Shown here piece by piece: positions 61,506 to 64,000 of a DNA stretch of 64,000 nt (position 1 is the stretch's first letter; each line of letters opens with the position of its first letter). Source of the stretch: Nocardioides furvisabuli (GTDB lineage: Bacteria > Actinomycetota > Actinomycetes > Propionibacteriales > Nocardioidaceae). The stretch spans positions 62,001 to 126,000 of the forward strand of contig NZ_JAIGQB010000008.1 of NCBI RefSeq assembly GCF_021083185.1, read 5' to 3'. The notes under the pieces are model-generated. The model had not been told where the DNA came from. It was given only the letters and a program-made list of their open reading frames with translations, and searched no databases. Both the position numbers and the translations under genes were made by a program.

Positions 61506-64000
61506 CAGTGCGCGGCGTCGTGCCAGCTGCGGCCGGTGCCGATCGAGACGTCGAGCGGCACAGCGAGGTCCGCGGCGCCGCCCATCTCGGCCCGCACGAG
61601 CGCGGCGAGGTCGTCACCCTCGCCCGGGGCGACCTCGAAGACGAGCTCGTCGTGCACCTGGAGCAGCATGCGCGAGCGCAGGCCCTGCTCGGCCAGCGCC
61701 TGCTCCACCCCGAGCATCGCGACCTTCACCAGGTCGGCGGCCGAGCCCTGGATCGGGGCGTTGAGGGCCATCCGCTCGGCGGTCTCGCGACGCTGACGGT
61801 TGTCGGTAGTGAGGTCGGGCAGGTAGCGGCGGCGTCCGAGGATCGTCTCGGTGAAGCCGGAGCGACGGGCCTCGTCGACGATGCCGCCGAGGTAGTCGCG
61901 CACTCCGCCGAAGGTCTCGAAGTACTCGTCCATCAGCCCGCGGGCCTCGGAGGTGTCGATCCGCAGCTGCTGGGACAGGCCGAAGGCGGACAGGCCGTAG
62001 GCGAGCCCGTAGTTCATCGCCTTGATCTTGGCCCGCTGCTCGACGCTCACGGCAGCTGCGTCGACGTCGAAGACGCGCGCGGCGGTGATCGAGTGGAAGT
62101 CCTGCCCGGACCGGAAGGCCTCGATGAGCAGCTCGTCCTCGGAGAGGTGGGCCATGATGCGCATCTCGACCTGGCTGTAGTCGGCCGTCATCAGGGACTC
62201 GAAGCCCTCACCGACGACGAAGCCCTCACGGATCCGACGGCCCGCCTCGGTGCGGATCGGGATGTTCTGGAGGTTCGGGTCGGTGCTGGAGAGGCGCCCG
62301 GTGGCCGCGATGATCTGGTTGTAGGTGGTGTGGATGCGCCCGTCGGAGGCAACGGTCTTGAGCAGCCCCTCGACCGTCTGGCGCAGCCGGATCACGTCGC
62401 GGTGGCGCAGCAGGTGCTGCAGGAACGGGTGCTCGGTCTTCTCGAACAGCTGCTGCAGGGCGTCGGCGTCGGTCGTCCAGCCGGTCTTGGTGCGCTTGGT
62501 CTTCGGCATGTCGAGCTCGTCGAAGAGAACCACCTGCAGCTGCTTGGGCGAGCCGAGGTTGATCTCCTTGCCGATGACGTCATAGGCGTCGGTCGCCGCG
62601 GCCCGCACCTGCTCGCCGAACTCGGCCTCGAGGCCCTCGAGGTAGTCGGTGTCCACCGCGATGCCGACCTGCTCCATCCGCACGAGCGTGCCGATCAGCG
62701 GCAGCTCGACCTCGCTGAGCAGGCGGGTGCCGCCGTGCTCCTCCACGGCGCCGTCGAGCGCGTCGGCGAGGTCGAGGACTGCGCGCGCGGTGAGCATGGC
62801 GGTGTCGCTCGCCGTGGTGTCGTCCATGGCGTCGAAGCTGAGCTGGTCAGCGTCGACGGCGTCCTGGCGCAGCTCGCGCTTGAGGTAGCGCAGGGTCAGG
62901 TCTGCCAGGTCGTAGGAGCGCTGGTCGGGCTGGACGAGGTAGGCGGCCAGGGCGGTGTCGACGTCCAGCCCTGCGAGGGTCCACCCGCGGGCAGCCAGGG
63001 CCAGGCTCGGACCGTTGGCGTCGTGCAGCGCCTTGGGACGCGACGGGTCGGCGAGCCACGCCGCCACCGCGGCGTCGTCCTCGGGCCCGATGTCGGCCAC
63101 GTCGACCCAGGCGGCGTCGCCCGTGCTCGTGGCCACGGCGACCGAGAGCACCTCGCCGGTGCCGGCGCGCCAGGTGCCGTGGACCGACACCCCGACGCGC
63201 TCCCCCGCCGGCGCGTGCTCGTCCAGCCACGCGGCTGCCTCCCCGGCGCCGAGGCGGCGTCCCTCCAGCTCGAAGCCGGCCTCGGCCTCCGTCGCGTCGT
63301 CGGGCTCGGGGTCGATGGTGTCGAGCAGCCGGGTGCGCAGCTCGCCGCGGAACTCCAGCTCGTCGAGGAGCTCGAGTCCTCCGGTGCGGTCCCAGGGGCG
63401 GCGTACGAGCTCGCCGGGGCGGACGGGCAGGCTCAGGTCGCGGACCAGTGCGTTGAGCTGGCGGTTGCGGATCACGTCGCCGAGGTGCGCGCGCAGCGCC
63501 TCGCCCTTCTTGCCCGTCACCTCGTCGGCGCGGGCGATGACGTTGTCGAGGCCGTCGAACTGGTTGATCCACTTCGCCGCGTAGCCCTGGCCGACGCCGG
63601 GGACGCCGGGAAGGTTGTCGGAGGTCTCGCCGACGATGGCCGCGAGCTCGGGGTAGCGGTGCGGCGGGACGCCGTACTTGTCCTCGACGTAGGCCGGGGT
63701 GAGCCGCGCCAGGTCGCTCACGCCGCGCATGGGGTAGAGCACGGTGGAGGACTCGGTGACGAGCTGGATGGAGTCGCGGTCGCCGGTGAGGATCAGCACC
63801 TCCATGCCCTCGGCGAGCGCCTCGGTCACGAGCGTGGCGATGATGTCGTCGGCCTCGTAGCCCTCGAGGTCGAGGTGGGCGATCGAGAGCGCGTCGAGCA
63901 CCCGCCGGATCAGCGGCAGCTGGCTGCTGAACTCGTCGGGGGTCTTGTTGCGCTTGGCCTTGTACTCGCTGTACTGCTCGAGGCGGAACGTCTGGCGCGA
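61505..64000 (-). CDS. polA: DNA polymerase I, 5'-partial
   Basis: The 5' end lies beyond the window; 831 residues are visible. First comes the rest of the 5'-3' exonuclease (EGYEADDIIATL, ILTGDRDSIQLV), then a degenerate 3'-5' exonuclease region lacking the usual acidic metal residues, and then the polymerase. Motif A is DYSQVEMRIMAHLSED, motif B AKIKAMNYGLAYGLSAFGL and motif C LLQVHDELVFE. The frame is open to base 64000, so the GTG at 63901 is not the true start. Confidence 0.94.
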   Translation of the reverse strand, partial: SRQTFRLEQYSEYKAKRNKTPDEFSSQLPLIRRVLDALSIAHLDLEGYEADDIIATLVTEALAEGMEVLILTGDRDSIQLVTESSTVLYPMRGVSDLARLTPAYVEDKYGVPPHRYPELAAIVGETSDNLPGVPGVGQGYAAKWINQFDGLDNVIARADEVTGKKGEALRAHLGDVIRNRQLNALVRDLSLPVRPGELVRRPWDRTGGLELLDELEFRGELRTRLLDTIDPEPDDATEAEAGFELEGRRLGAGEAAAWLDEHAPAGERVGVSVHGTWRAGTGEVLSVAVATSTGDAAWVDVADIGPEDDAAVAAWLADPSRPKALHDANGPSLALAARGWTLAGLDVDTALAAYLVQPDQRSYDLADLTLRYLKRELRQDAVDADQLSFDAMDDTTASDTAMLTARAVLDLADALDGAVEEHGGTRLLSEVELPLIGTLVRMEQVGIAVDTDYLEGLEAEFGEQVRAAATDAYDVIGKEINLGSPKQLQVVLFDELDMPKTKRTKTGWTTDADALQQLFEKTEHPFLQHLLRHRDVIRLRQTVEGLLKTVASDGRIHTTYNQIIAATGRLSSTDPNLQNIPIRTEAGRRIREGFVVGEGFESLMTADYSQVEMRIMAHLSEDELLIEAFRSGQDFHSITAARVFDVDAAAVSVEQRAKIKAMNYGLAYGLSAFGLSQQLRIDTSEARGLMDEYFETFGGVRDYLGGIVDEARRSGFTETILGRRRYLPDLTTDNRQRRETAERMALNAPIQGSAADLVKVAMLGVEQALAEQGLRSRMLLQVHDELVFEVAPGEGDDLAALVRAEMGGAADLAVPLDVSIGTGRSWHDAAH

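Overview
The window is very GC-rich actinobacterial chromosome. The gene content fits a Nocardioides-like member of the Propionibacteriales: a lysine/alanine-rich primary sigma factor near parE and a DUF7455 zinc-ribbon protein, an LprG-type lipoprotein/MFS pair, a MoxR-DUF58-TgpA cluster and an AftD-type arabinofuranosyltransferase. The genus is an inference from content only. I see no prophage, insertion sequence, CRISPR array, rRNA or tRNA; genes are densely packed and no gap exceeds about 300 bp.

Layout. 1-6.9 kb: partial GNAT/acyl-CoA-synthetase-like lysine acetyltransferase (-), topoisomerase IV subunit A, an LprG-like lipoprotein and its MFS partner, and a carbonic anhydrase. 7-12.4 kb (-): an alcohol-to-acid oxidation operon (GMC oxidoreductase, aldehyde dehydrogenase) and topoisomerase IV subunit B. 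12.6-24.9 kb: small conserved proteins, a CapA-like lipoprotein, an M28 peptidase, primary sigma factor SigA, a HhH-GPD DNA repair protein, a universal stress protein, a GCS2 ligase, a DUF4192 protein, DNA polymerase IV and a group 2 sigma factor. 24.9-34.4 kb: a family 3 glycosidase lipoprotein, CoaE, a repeat-filled gap, an aminotransferase, a GlxA-type regulator, an adenylate-forming ligase, a patatin, ribosomal protein S1 and a phosphotransferase. 34.5-39 kb: a large secreted Ig/TSP3-repeat protein, then a translationally coupled methyltransferase and HxxxDG acyltransferase-like protein.

39-61.2 kb is mostly cell-envelope glycan biology: an epimerase and polyprenyl-phosphate glycosyltransferase, two methyltransferases, MoxR-DUF58-TgpA, DUF3068, and a tightly overlapping minus-strand operon (AftD-like, two large membrane proteins, a 46-residue membrane protein, GT2, GT4). 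Divergent to it are a paralogue of one of those membrane proteins and a flippase. Together they look like a machine that makes lipid-linked sugars, flips a carrier and builds an arabinan-like or related surface polymer. The window ends with a broken GNAT gene and DNA polymerase I, cut at its 5' end by the window edge.

Two sequence-level themes stand out. Many genes have a TAnnnT -10 box exactly 6-7 bases before the start codon, which implies leaderless mRNAs. At some convergent pairs a long hairpin terminator lies inside the coding 3' end.
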